A stretch of DNA of 8,706 bases from JABACD01 sp047639675 (GCA_047639675.1 JBLIOI010000165.1:1-8706); one strand, 5' to 3'; positions 1 through 7,599 are shown, numbered from the stretch's first letter. The notes: generated by a model not told the origin, from the sequence alone. Program-made: numbers and translations.

Positions 1-310
1 CGCATCTGGGGAGTCGCTTCTTCACAGCGCCGATCGACTACTCATTGCAGAGACACACCCCCCCGAAGCACCGCGGTCACTCTTTGCCTTGCGAGACGAC
101 AAGTACAAGTTCATCTTCGATCCTGAGAAAGATAGCTTTGAGATGTTCCGGCTTGGGCCCGATCCCTTAGAGCTCGATAATGTCTATGCACACCAAGGCC
201 ACTTCCGAAAGACATGGGAGTTGGTACTGCGCAAGCTCTCAGAGAAGGTCAAGCCTGCCACAGAGCGAGACGAAGACTTGCAACGCCGCCTGAGCGCTCT
301 CGGCTATTGA
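1..310 (+). CDS. Sulfatase family protein, C-terminal end (5' truncated)
   Basis: The reading frame is open from base 2 to the TGA at 308-310 and has no start in the window, so only the last 102 residues are visible. They match the C-terminal end of type I sulfatases (alkaline-phosphatase superfamily). There is a Gly-Glu-Ser-Leu-Leu stretch, then an isoleucine-alanine-glutamate-threonine (IAET) element, then the LRDDKYKFIF segment equivalent to the usual 'LRtgryKyI' strand. Next come the 'elYdL..DP.El.N' equivalent (FEMFRLGPDPLELDN) and the terminal LSALGY. The catalytic Cys/Ser of the formylglycine motif and the metal ligands lie upstream of the window and cannot be checked. By family, the protein hydrolyses sulfate esters (or related phospho/sulfo substrates) and is usually exported. 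The substrate is unknown. TTG at 89 is an internal codon, not a start. A hairpin lies 8 bases after the stop. Confidence 0.85.
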   Translation, partial: ASGESLLHSADRLLIAETHPPEAPRSLFALRDDKYKFIFDPEKDSFEMFRLGPDPLELDNVYAHQGHFRKTWELVLRKLSEKVKPATERDEDLQRRLSALGY

Positions 311-318
311 TCTAAGTG

Positions 319-353
319 GCGAGCGAAGAGCCTCTTGCGCTTTTCGCCCTCGC
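319..353 (+). terminator. Hairpin after the sulfatase gene, possible terminator
   Basis: Eight bases after the sulfatase stop there is a long inverted repeat. GCGAG (319-323) pairs with CTCGC (349-353), and CGAAGAGC (324-331) pairs with GCTTTTCG (339-346) with one G-U wobble. The loop is 7 bases and there is a 2-base bulge. The position fits a transcription terminator. No T-run follows the stem, so it is not a canonical intrinsic terminator and may instead stabilise the 3' end or work with Rho. Confidence 0.45.
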
Positions 354-408
354 ACTAAGTACAGTGGTCTTCCACAAAAATCGTTATTGAAACGTGAAGG
401 AAGACCTC

Positions 409-1442
409 ATGCGCTATCAACTCGCACTAGCCGCCTTCACAGGAATGGCGCTCCTCGCCGCCGTACTCAGCGATTCGCCCAAGGACGAATATGAGGCGGA
501 CACGACACGCAGCTTTACTTATCGCGAGTCTACGGAATTTCAAGTTGATGACCTCGTGCAACACATTGGTGACATCGAGGTGAGCATGGGCGAGCCAACT
601 TTTTAGGGAACGGCCACTAGGCAGGTGCACATTGTCGACAGCTACACAGCAATCGAGAAGGGTAGGGCTACTGAACGTACCCGCGTGTTCGAGGAACTTA
701 ACGGAGAGCTAGAGTTCACGATCGGAATCCTGGGCACAGTGAAGAACACAGCGCCTCTTTATCGAGTCCCTTGGAAGGCCTAGCAGCCCTTTGCAAATGG
801 GATGAGGATGGGGAGACTTACGGCTTTGAATTTGATGGAGAGAACAAAGCTGATGAGTCTCGGCTGAGTTCGCTCCTCATCGGCGCTGGCCTCGAGCTAC
901 TGCCCCCCACCGAAGAGATTGAGGAGGGCGAATCGTGGACCATCGACCTCGCAGATGGACGCGCCTTCTTCGCCTCCGGTGGTACCTTCGCCTGGCAAGC
1001 TGAAATCGATCCGGGCCCGTTCGACTTGGTCTACCCCGGTCATGTCATCGCGATGTCGATGATGAGCTTGTCACATGCGTCGGAGGAGATTGACGGCAAG
1101 ATCGAAGCAGCCTGGACGAGAACGTTGGAACTCGACGGTGTACGCACTGCAGAGATAGCTCTTGACCTGTCCGCAGAATTTGAAGCCGATCTCAGCGAGG
1201 CCTTGGAAAACATATGCGAACGGTCAGACCAAATCGGCAACGAGATTGATTTTCAGTGCGCCTGGACAACTAGCGGCGAAGGCAAACTCTTCTTGAACTT
1301 GGAAGAGGGCCACCTAACCACTCTCGAACTGGAACTCGAAAACGAGATCTCCGTCACGCAGACCTGGGACGAAGATGTCGGCCGTATTGCTATTGAAGCT
1401 GATTTTTCCGGAACAACGACTCTGGAAGCCGAGTGCCAGTGA
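409..1442 (+). pseudogene. Exported protein of unknown function, broken by an in-frame stop and a frameshift
   Basis: The gene probably starts at ATG 409, preceded by GAAGGAAG (396-403); GTG 394 is an in-frame alternative. The first 25 residues (MRYQLALAAFTGMALLAAVL...) look like a signal peptide. The frame meets TAG at 604-606, but the same frame stays open to 780. There it encodes plausible protein: VHIVDSYTAIEKGRATERTR, followed by a Phe-Glu-Glu-Leu-Asn-Gly stretch. From about 771 the coding sense continues one frame over (SPLEGLAALCKWDEDG onward) to the TGA at 1440-1442. Together the pieces give about 345 residues. They resemble a secreted family with 'vvDeY..iedGRp...R.Fdel.gel', 'SPLEG..v.ftWDED' and 'LLP..ei..Gd.W.id' blocks, which I associate with Planctomycetota-like genomes from memory. 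Function is unknown. The downstream part still looks under coding constraint, so the breaks are recent or are sequence errors. If the breaks are real, translation would yield only an exported peptide of 65 residues. Confidence 0.7.
771..1442 (+). CDS. Downstream open segment of the broken exported protein
   Basis: This is the intact second half of the pseudogene entry, listed separately because it is open for 223 codons and may be called as a gene. The first possible start is TTG 771, which has no Shine-Dalgarno sequence before it. The protein sense extends upstream of it across a frame change, so independent translation is doubtful. The protein is acidic and soluble-looking. It contains LEGLAALCKWDEDG at its start, a LLPPTEEIEEGESWTIDL stretch (about residues 43-60), a hydrophobic VYPGHVIAMSMMSLS segment, and a C-terminal half rich in alternating beta-type strands (LELDGVRTAEIALDLSAEF, LTTLELELENEISV). 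No catalytic motif is visible. It ends 15 bases from the convergent prfB stop. Confidence 0.4.
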   Translation: MEGLAALCKWDEDGETYGFEFDGENKADESRLSSLLIGAGLELLPPTEEIEEGESWTIDLADGRAFFASGGTFAWQAEIDPGPFDLVYPGHVIAMSMMSLSHASEEIDGKIEAAWTRTLELDGVRTAEIALDLSAEFEADLSEALENICERSDQIGNEIDFQCAWTTSGEGKLFLNLEEGHLTTLELELENEISVTQTWDEDVGRIAIEADFSGTTTLEAECQ

Positions 1443-1469
1443 CTGGCAGCGCAGCCCTTATTTGCTGCC
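1434..1469. terminator. Overlapping inverted repeats between convergent genes
   Basis: Two overlapping stems sit at the meeting point of the plus-strand gene end (stop 1440-1442) and the prfB stop (1458-1460). TGCCAG-TGA-CTGGCA (1434-1448) is a perfect 6-bp stem whose loop is the TGA stop. GGCAGC (1445-1450) pairs with GCTGCC (1464-1469) around the prfB stop. They share bases and are mutually exclusive. A bidirectional terminator is plausible from position, but no T-run follows on either strand. Confidence 0.3.
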
Positions 1470-2565
1470 GCGCGAGCGTAAGTACTCTTCGATGAAGTCG
1501 TCGATGTCGCCGTCGAGCACTGCCTGAAGATTGCCCTTCTCAAGTTTGGTGCGATGATCTTTGACCAGCTGATTGGGGTGCATCCAGTAGGTTCGAATCT
1601 GACTTCCAAAGGCGATCTCGCCCTTCGCTCCGTAGAGCTTGGCGAGTTCGACGTCACGCTGCGCCTCGCGCATCTGCATAATTTTGGCCTTCAAGAGCTG
1701 CAAGGCCATGGCCTTATTCTTGTGTTGGCTACGTTCGTTTTGACAACGGACAACGATGCCTGTCGGCAAGTGAGTCATGCGCACCGCGGATTCCGTTTTG
1801 TTGACGTGCTGGCCGCCCGCGCCACCCGCTCGCATCGTATCGATTTTGATGTCGCCCTCATCGAGTTCGAAAGCGAGATCATCGTCTAGCTCTGGCGTCA
1901 CATCCAAGGATGCGAAAGCCGTTTGCCGGCGCGCTTGGCTATCGAAGGGGCTGATGCGAATCAGGCGATGCACACCGATTTCCGCCTTGAGGCGTCCAAA
2001 GGCAAAGGGCCCTTCGACCTTGAGCATCACCGAACGGATACCCGCCTCAGGTTCATCCGTACGCTCTACTTCACTCACTTCAAATTTGTGAGCCTCACTC
2101 CAGCGGATGTACATGCGCATCAAGATCGCCGCCCAATCGCACGCATCGACACCACCCGCACCGGCGGAGATGTTGATGAACGCATTGCATTTGTCTTGAG
2201 GCGCGCCGAGCATCACCCGGAAGTCCAAAGCCGCGATCCCTTTTTGAACCGTAGCGATAGCGCTCTCAGCGTCGGCGAGGACGAGATTCTCGCCCTCTTC
2301 TTCGGCGAGTTGGGCTAGGAGCTCGATCTCCTCCAAGGCGCTTCCAACCTCGTCGATCGGTTCGACAACCGTACGTGCAGCCTTTTTGGCGGCAACCATC
2401 TTCTGTGCGCGCTCCTGGTCAGACCAGAATTCCGGCTGCGCCTCGGCTTCGTCTATCTCTTTTAGTCGTTCTACTTGGCTGGAGTAGTCAAAGACTCTCC
2501 TTGAGCTGTTCGAGCTGGCGAAGAAAACTTGAAGCGCGATCTTGAATGTCGTTGAGGGCTGCCAT
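1458..2565 (-). CDS. prfB: Peptide chain release factor 2, made by programmed +1 frameshift
   Basis: Class I release factor that recognises UAA and UGA in the ribosomal A site and triggers peptidyl-tRNA hydrolysis. Translation starts at ATG 2565 and reads 25 codons (MAALNDIQDRASS... to KESL). It then meets TGA as codon 26 (2490-2488). A +1 shift at CTT continues as DYSSQVERLK to the TAA at 1460-1458, giving 368 residues, close to the 365 of E. coli RF2. Numbering matches E. coli: the SPF tripeptide that reads the stop codon is at 205-207 and the catalytic GGQ is at 250-252. Residue 246, before GGQ, is Ala, as in most bacteria, rather than the Thr of E. coli K-12. No strong Shine-Dalgarno precedes the ATG. 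The gene is the last of a leftward cluster, 45 bases after the M24 peptidase stop. The zero-shift frame is also open upstream to 2657, but that N-terminal extension is not RF2-like. Confidence 0.96.
2487..2502 (-). promoter_or_regulatory. prfB programmed +1 frameshift signal
   Basis: Read on the minus strand this is AAGGAG-AGT-CTT-TGA-C. An internal Shine-Dalgarno-like AAGGAG (2502-2497) lies 3 nt before the slippery CTT (2493-2491), followed by the in-frame TGA (2490-2488) and C. Motif order, spacing and the TGAC context match the known E. coli signal, which also places UGA at codon 26. When RF2 is scarce, the ribosome pauses at UGA and slips from CUU to UUU, producing full-length RF2; when RF2 is abundant, a 25-residue peptide is released. 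Confidence 0.95.
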
Positions 2566-2610
2566 GGTGAGCGGGATTCTAGCCCCTGTTCAGTAACTGG
2601 TAAAGCGCAA

Positions 2611-4020
2611 CTAGCGTTTGCCTTCAGCCATCCACTCGAGCAACCCCTGCTCTGCAATCAAGGCTTCGATCTCCGCTCGTCCACGGGGCGCTCCCGCCGA
2701 GAGGTTTTCGCAGCCGTCCTCGGTAATCACCACAACATCCTCGATGCGCACACCAATTCCGGTCTCGGGCTCGTACAGCCCGGGTTCCACCGTGAAGGCA
2801 ACCCCGACTTCCAGCACGCGATTCGAGCGGCCTACGTCGTGCACTTCCATTCCGATGTAGTGGCATGACGCATGGCGAACCAAGTGCCCAAAGCCCCGGT
2901 CCCTCAAAACTTGTGCGCAAGCATTTTCGACGTCAGAAATCTTGGCTCCGGGCTTGGCGGCAAGAATCCCCGCCGCCTGAGCATCCTTCACCGCGTCGTA
3001 AATCTCGGCCATACGCTCGGTGAACACGCCACTCACCGGCCAGGTGCGAGTGATGTCCGAGGTGTAGTGATCAAATTCCGGCGCGTAGTCGATCAAGATC
3101 ACTTCTCCGTCCTGGACGCGCCTATCGCAAGCGGAGTAGTGCAAGACTAGCGAGTTAGCGCCCCCCCCAACAATCGCATGGTAAGCGGGCCCAGCCGCAC
3201 CGGCTTTGCGATGAATAAATGTCATCAAGCCGTCAAGCTCCCACTCACCAACGCCGGGTTTGGTGGACCGCATCGCTTCCTGGAGGGCCGACACACCTGC
3301 AGCTGCCGCGCGACGCATGGCATCGATTTCCACCGGCTGTTTGACCCGCCGCAGTTCATTGAGCATCGGCGTGATACTGCGAACCTTCACTCCAAAGCGC
3401 TCTTCCAGTTGCGCCTTCAATGCCTTTTCACGGCTCACCCGACCATCGAGCGGGTCGCGCTCCCGGCGTGCATTGAAAGGCCTCGCACGGTCGAAACACT
3501 CGGCCAAAGTGATGTGCGGATGCTGCGCGGTCCAGACCGTCTTCTCTTTCGCCGTCAGCTCTTCAAGGACACCAAGTAGATCTCTCTCGGGCAGGATTTC
3601 ATTGAAGCCTGTCAGCCCCTTCACCCAGCGATCTTTCATGTCCCATTTCTCGCCTTCCCACATCTCGCTCATTTCAGAGACTTCGGGGAGGAACAGAATC
3701 TGACGCCCTGAACTCTTGTCCATTAAAAGCGCAGCGTTCGGGCTTTCGACGCCAGTCAGGTACCAAAAGACCTTGTCTTGATGAAACGGTTCGTAGCCGC
3801 GTGTGTCCCCCAAACCACGGAACAACACCACGCCCTCTTCCACTTCCGCAAGCAACGCATTGCGCCGCCCCTGGTGGAAATCCTTGCCCAACCCGCATTT
3901 CAATTCACCGGGTACGGCTTGGCTTGGACCGCCGCCAGTACCCGACGGCGGATCTGTGAATCCGCAAAGGGTGAGCGCGATGGATACCAAGAGCATGGAA
4001 AAGACGGGGATCGTTTTCAT
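2611..4020 (-). CDS. Exported Xaa-Pro aminopeptidase-like metallopeptidase (M24B)
   Basis: Predicted to remove N-terminal residues preceding proline from peptides, using two metal ions. From ATG 4020 it is 469 residues, close to the family length plus a leader. Residues 1-20 (MKTIPVFSMLLVSIALTLCG) form a signal peptide; the Cys at 19 is not in a canonical lipobox. An aminopeptidase P N-terminal domain spans about 45-190 (GRRNALLAEV, then FWYLTGVESPNAALLM). The pita-bread domain spans about 225-440. All five expected metal ligands are visible: Asp311 (ILIDYAPE), Asp322 (TSDITRTW), His387 (ASCHYIGMEVHDVG), Glu412 (TVEPGLY) and Glu427 (GVRIEDVV). His394 corresponds to the second conserved His. 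The frame extends upstream to TTG 4089, but the signal peptide supports 4020; no clear Shine-Dalgarno is present. Export suggests an envelope or periplasmic role, unlike cytoplasmic PepP. It lies between the membrane protein gene (77 bases upstream) and prfB. Confidence 0.9.
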   Translation of the reverse strand: MKTIPVFSMLLVSIALTLCGFTDPPSGTGGGPSQAVPGELKCGLGKDFHQGRRNALLAEVEEGVVLFRGLGDTRGYEPFHQDKVFWYLTGVESPNAALLMDKSSGRQILFLPEVSEMSEMWEGEKWDMKDRWVKGLTGFNEILPERDLLGVLEELTAKEKTVWTAQHPHITLAECFDRARPFNARRERDPLDGRVSREKALKAQLEERFGVKVRSITPMLNELRRVKQPVEIDAMRRAAAAGVSALQEAMRSTKPGVGEWELDGLMTFIHRKAGAAGPAYHAIVGGGANSLVLHYSACDRRVQDGEVILIDYAPEFDHYTSDITRTWPVSGVFTERMAEIYDAVKDAQAAGILAAKPGAKISDVENACAQVLRDRGFGHLVRHASCHYIGMEVHDVGRSNRVLEVGVAFTVEPGLYEPETGIGVRIEDVVVITEDGCENLSAGAPRGRAEIEALIAEQGLLEWMAEGKR

Positions 4021-4036
4021 ACTCAACAGGATACGT

Positions 4037-4053
4037 CTTCGACTGAGTCGAGG
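4037..4053 (-). repeat. Hairpin just upstream of the M24 peptidase start
   Basis: A 7-bp stem with a 3-base loop, CCTCGAC-TCA-GTCGAAG on the minus strand with one G-T pair, ends 16 bases before ATG 4020. It could affect access to the start site in the transcript, but nothing else supports a regulatory role. Confidence 0.3.
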
Positions 4054-4075
4054 GCATTCGCCCTGACAACTCTTC

Positions 4076-4107
4076 GGCTCTTGTTGCAACGGTGCCGCTA
4101 AAGAGCC
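4076..4107 (-). repeat. Inverted repeat over the membrane protein stop codon
   Basis: GGCTCTT and AAGAGCC form a perfect 7-bp inverted repeat separated by 18 bases, covering the TAG of the membrane protein (4100-4098). The spacer contains the self-complementary GTTGCAAC. It could be a weak attenuator or a transcript-end structure inside the cluster. No T-run follows. Confidence 0.25.
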
Positions 4108-5165
4108 ACGCCGTATTCATCTCCCTCTTCTAGGGGGTAGCGCGGGCCACCAGGGCCGCCTATCGACTCGCGCCAAGGATCGGGCCGAGAGAGTGGCCGA
4201 ACGATCTCCTGGCTGACAATCGCAGTGGCATGGTAGCGTGCGCCGCGAATAATCTCGCGCCACATGAGCACCAATTGACTCGCCAAAGCGATGAGCCAAA
4301 CGCGTCCTGTGCCAGCTACCTGCCCACCCTCAGCTACCTCGAATCCACTCTCCATCCAAGAGATCAAAGCGGCCATTGAGGCCATCACCAAGATCTCGAT
4401 TAAGAGCAGCGCACAAAGCGGCCGAAGCGTTTTGATCGGGTGGCGCAAGATGGTGAAGAAGGTTTGCAGGCCCCCCCAAATCACGGAGGTCGTGTCCTGC
4501 AAAGCTAGTCGCGTGCGCGTGTAGTCGCCCCAGGTTAAGGTCAAGGCGGTGAGCACCGCGAATACTGTGGCTTGGGTTGCCTTCAAGGCAAAGACCGTGC
4601 CTTCTGAATCTAGCGACTCCAAACGCCCCCAGTCATCCTTGGGCACACCGAGCCACGATCCGAGCACCAAGTGCTTGAAGGGCGTTTCATAGATCAGCCA
4701 ACCGAAGAGCTGCAGAACGATCAAGGTCATGATCATCATGCGCAGGAAGCGCCAGAAGTAACGCGCTCCGCCGAACAAGAAGCGTCGAACCAATTGACCG
4801 CGCGTTCGCTCAAGCAAAACTTGCAGCCAACCGCCGGCACAGAAGACGCCGAACAACATAGCCAGCATCGCCATAATCGCTCCGCTCGTCGAAGCGCCGC
4901 TTCTTAGTAAGCCGAGCCCGCGACGATGGTCGAACAAAAATGTCTCGTCCAAATTGGCACTCAAGGCGCCGGGCTCATATCGAGTTCCGATCGCGCCTTC
5001 AAGCCAGGCATACCATGGCAAGGCAACGACCGCCGACATCACGAGGAACACGGCCCAAATCGATAACCATATGGGCACACGCCCCATGGCTGAGAACAGT
5101 GAGCGTGAAAAGATCGAGCCGGAGGACTCGAGTTCCAAATTGCGGGTTTCCAGGGGAGCGTCCAC
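4098..5165 (-). CDS. Six-helix integral membrane protein of unknown function
   Basis: I do not recognise this 355-residue protein. It starts at GTG 5165, chosen because GGAGG (5175-5171) sits 5 bases upstream, just inside the end of the preceding gene. Hydrophobic segments are at about residues 31-54, 95-118, 142-159, 197-213, 249-270 and 288-304, giving six probable helices. A soluble loop lies at 55-94 and another at 160-190. Positively charged stretches fall at 119-141 (RTRGQLVRRFLFGGARYFWR) and 305-310 (IIRGAR). The C-terminus is a short Pro/Gly-rich tail (RPDPWRESIGGPGGPRYPLE). No transporter, protease or ATPase motif is visible. Only one base separates it from the M1 peptidase stop, so the two are probably translationally coupled and may act together in the membrane. 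Confidence 0.85.
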   Translation of the reverse strand: MDAPLETRNLELESSGSIFSRSLFSAMGRVPIWLSIWAVFLVMSAVVALPWYAWLEGAIGTRYEPGALSANLDETFLFDHRRGLGLLRSGASTSGAIMAMLAMLFGVFCAGGWLQVLLERTRGQLVRRFLFGGARYFWRFLRMMIMTLIVLQLFGWLIYETPFKHLVLGSWLGVPKDDWGRLESLDSEGTVFALKATQATVFAVLTALTLTWGDYTRTRLALQDTTSVIWGGLQTFFTILRHPIKTLRPLCALLLIEILVMASMAALISWMESGFEVAEGGQVAGTGRVWLIALASQLVLMWREIIRGARYHATAIVSQEIVRPLSRPDPWRESIGGPGGPRYPLEEGDEYGVAL

Positions 5166-5166
5166 C

Positions 5167-7599
5167 TTAGCCTCCGATTCCAGCGTACCAGTGCAGAAGG
5201 TGGCCGTACTGGTTCAGGACTCTCTCAGTCCACCGCAAAGGAGCCACCTCGTCTCCCGTTGCGTACCACTGATTGTCCGACATATTGCCATCGAAGTAGT
5301 ATGCCCGATCCGGATCCAAGATAACCGACTTGATCTTCTTGGTGTTCTCCGCACGCATCTTCTTCCACGACTGTTCTAGTTGATCTTCGCGGGACCACAT
5401 GTAGTCCTCTTGGCTGCCGTCCTCGTAGATCACGCGCCACGGCAAGGGCAAACACAGTTCGCCTTTTCGGCGCAGAGTGATTGTGACAGCCCACGGCTTC
5501 GTGGATTTGTCACCCTCGTCGCTATTGTCCTCGTCGGCGACGTCCTCTTCCTCGGCAGCTTCACCTTCAGCTTCCTTCTCGCCCTCAGCAGCTTCAGGGT
5601 CCTCGAACTCACTGAAAACGCCATCCTCGCCTTGGAACCATCCATCCTGGTCGGAAGGGCGTGACTGACGAACTGAAACGCTCCAGTCGATGGTCTTCGT
5701 GCTGCGAAAAGCGTCCTCGAAGTACCAGCTAAGGTCTTGTCCAACCGCTTCGCTGAAAGTGTCGAAGAAGTCCTGCGGATAGGGATGACGATAGCGCCAA
5801 GTTTCCGCGTACTTACGCATGCCGATCAGGAAGTCTTTGTAGCCGATGACTCCGATCAATGAACGCAAAGCGATCGCAGGCCGCGGATAACTGTTGTTGC
5901 GATAGGTCGATCGATCCACGTAGGTCCAAGCGCTGCGATCGATGGGATCCGAATCAGGATTGCCGAGATAGCTCGCGCGATCACCCCAACGTGGGTCCGA
6001 CGTACGCGAAGTCAACGTCAACAGCGGTTGATCGCGCCACCAATCGGTGACCCCGGAGCTCCGCAAAGGTCGAACCGTGCCACGGGCAACCTCCTTGACG
6101 AAAGGGATCTTTGACAGCGCATTGATGTTCCAGGAGATCTTGCGGCCGTTGATCGCTTCACCCAACTTGCCCCCGCCCGGCAAACTTGCAGCGCGCACTC
6201 CATCGAAGGGATAGCGCGCATAGGAGGTAGTCGATCGCTGAGGCCCGTAGGCCCGAATCAACACTTCCGAGTCTGCGAAGGAATTAAACCCCTCATCCAG
6301 CCAGGCTGCCTCGAACTCGTTGTTGCCCACCAAGCCATACCAAAATTGGTGGCCAGCTTCGTGAACCGTAACGCTCTCAGGGCGGTACATATCCGGCGTC
6401 GTGAACATGGCCGTTCCCGCGGTGAACAGAGTCGGATACTCCATTCCACCGGCGCGATTATCTCCCCAGACCGGATCTACAACGGTGATGTGTTCGTAGG
6501 GATACTCGCCGAACCAAAGGCCATAGAAGAACAGGCAGTTTGCAGTGGCTTCATAGTGCCGCTCCGCCTGATCGATGCGTTCCGGGTGAATCAAGACGGT
6601 GACGTCAACGTCGCGTAGAGCAAGCTTGGCATTGGGACCAAACACGTCTTCGACTCGCGTGATTTCGCCCTGATAGGCGTCGCTCTTCATCGCCCACTCG
6701 TCAAACTTGAACTGATACTCCTTCTTGATGTACTTGGGATCTCCGGTCCAAGCAAAGTCGTGCACCAGTGGCAGCTTGCCGAACATATCCGCACGTTCTC
6801 GATCCGCGATTGAGGGCGCTTCGAAGACCACCTCGACCCGGTTTCCATCGTGCTTGCGGTTTACGACTTGCACGCCGGAGCCACCGACCTTATCTGTGTA
6901 CTCTTCCGGCAAGTCGAGCGTCACCCGATAGGTTCCGTAGTCGGAGTAGAACTCAGTGTTGAAGTGGAACTGATGGCAGTTCCATCCGCGCTCACCCTCA
7001 AAAACGCCGAGCTTGGGAAACCACTGGGCCATCAAGAGGAACTCATCCTTGTAACCGGTACGCCTGCGAACTCGTGGAATCTGGGATGTCCACTCGATGA
7101 CGACCTCTAAGGTCTCTCCACTCGCGACCGGTGCATTCAGATCAACCTTGAAGACCGTGCGGTCATCTTCAGCTACGAATGGCTCATTCTCCGTGAGCAG
7201 CAAGACTTGGTCTGGATCCGTGTCTATATATATGAAGGTATCGAAGACATCGACCCCGGCCGCTTTCACCGCTGTCACTCGCTGCCAACCCCACTCCCCT
7301 TCTTTGTGGGCGGGGCTGCCCTCGACCGCGTAGCTCGTGCGGTTGTTGGAGAAAGCGTTCTGGTAGAGGTGAAACTGAAGCTCCGAAGTTGGCACCCCCG
7401 TGTTGTTGGTCCATTGGAGGGTCAGTGCCCCCGTGAGAATCTTCGTCTCGCCATCCAAGCTGGCCTGGATGGCGTAATCGACACGGTTTGGCTGGACCTC
7501 TCCGTTTTGGGCGGGAAGGGACGCGCGGGCGCTGGTCGTTGTACTGGTAAGGCCAAGCAGGAGGCCTATTGCTAGCAGCTGGGCGGTTCTCTGGCTCAT
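5167..7599 (-). CDS. Exported M1-family zinc metallopeptidase (aminopeptidase N-like)
   Basis: An 810-residue gluzincin metallopeptidase expected to trim N-terminal residues from peptides outside the cytoplasm. Residues 1-27 (MSQRTAQLLAIGLLLGLTST...ARA) form a signal peptide. An N-terminal beta-rich M1 domain follows at about 35-270. The catalytic domain shows GGMEY at 384-388, the counterpart of the GAMEN substrate-binding motif, and the zinc site H413-E-A-G-H417 with the third ligand Glu436 in AAWLDEGFNSFADSE, 19 residues after H417. SYPRP (Tyr571) is the likely position of the transition-state Tyr. The helical stretch ending in LSWYFEDAF (about 623-631) is typical of the family. A Glu/Asp-rich run at about 664-698 interrupts the C-terminal beta region and looks like a disordered insert. 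No strong Shine-Dalgarno precedes ATG 7599. It is first in the leftward cluster and its stop is one base from the next start. Exact substrate is unknown. Confidence 0.93.
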   Translation of the reverse strand: MSQRTAQLLAIGLLLGLTSTTTSARASLPAQNGEVQPNRVDYAIQASLDGETKILTGALTLQWTNNTGVPTSELQFHLYQNAFSNNRTSYAVEGSPAHKEGEWGWQRVTAVKAAGVDVFDTFIYIDTDPDQVLLLTENEPFVAEDDRTVFKVDLNAPVASGETLEVVIEWTSQIPRVRRRTGYKDEFLLMAQWFPKLGVFEGERGWNCHQFHFNTEFYSDYGTYRVTLDLPEEYTDKVGGSGVQVVNRKHDGNRVEVVFEAPSIADRERADMFGKLPLVHDFAWTGDPKYIKKEYQFKFDEWAMKSDAYQGEITRVEDVFGPNAKLALRDVDVTVLIHPERIDQAERHYEATANCLFFYGLWFGEYPYEHITVVDPVWGDNRAGGMEYPTLFTAGTAMFTTPDMYRPESVTVHEAGHQFWYGLVGNNEFEAAWLDEGFNSFADSEVLIRAYGPQRSTTSYARYPFDGVRAASLPGGGKLGEAINGRKISWNINALSKIPFVKEVARGTVRPLRSSGVTDWWRDQPLLTLTSRTSDPRWGDRASYLGNPDSDPIDRSAWTYVDRSTYRNNSYPRPAIALRSLIGVIGYKDFLIGMRKYAETWRYRHPYPQDFFDTFSEAVGQDLSWYFEDAFRSTKTIDWSVSVRQSRPSDQDGWFQGEDGVFSEFEDPEAAEGEKEAEGEAAEEEDVADEDNSDEGDKSTKPWAVTITLRRKGELCLPLPWRVIYEDGSQEDYMWSREDQLEQSWKKMRAENTKKIKSVILDPDRAYYFDGNMSDNQWYATGDEVAPLRWTERVLNQYGHLLHWYAGIGG
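5171..5175 (-). promoter_or_regulatory. Ribosome-binding site deciding the GTG start of the membrane protein
   Basis: GGAGG on the minus strand, within the last codons of the M1 peptidase gene and 5 bases before GTG 5165. It supports the GTG start over internal ATGs such as the one in SAMGRVPIW, and supports coupling of the two genes. Confidence 0.7.

Noticed and set aside
604..606. TAG as a recoded sense codon (e.g. pyrrolysine)
   Set aside because: A separate frame change follows within about 170 bases, so decay or sequence error explains both; no pyl genes or recoding element are visible.
1554..2318. Plus-strand open frames opposite prfB
   Set aside because: They mirror a well-supported release factor gene, show no family features, and lack ribosome-binding sites.
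4021..4089. TTG-started 23-residue N-terminal extension of the M24 peptidase
   Set aside because: The sequence before ATG 4020 would put a charged stretch ahead of an otherwise normal signal peptide, and it has no ribosome-binding site.
5380..5744. Open frames on both strands over the acidic insert of the M1 peptidase
   Set aside because: The Glu/Asp-rich codons create long open shadow frames rich in Ser, Phe and Leu; these are composition artefacts.
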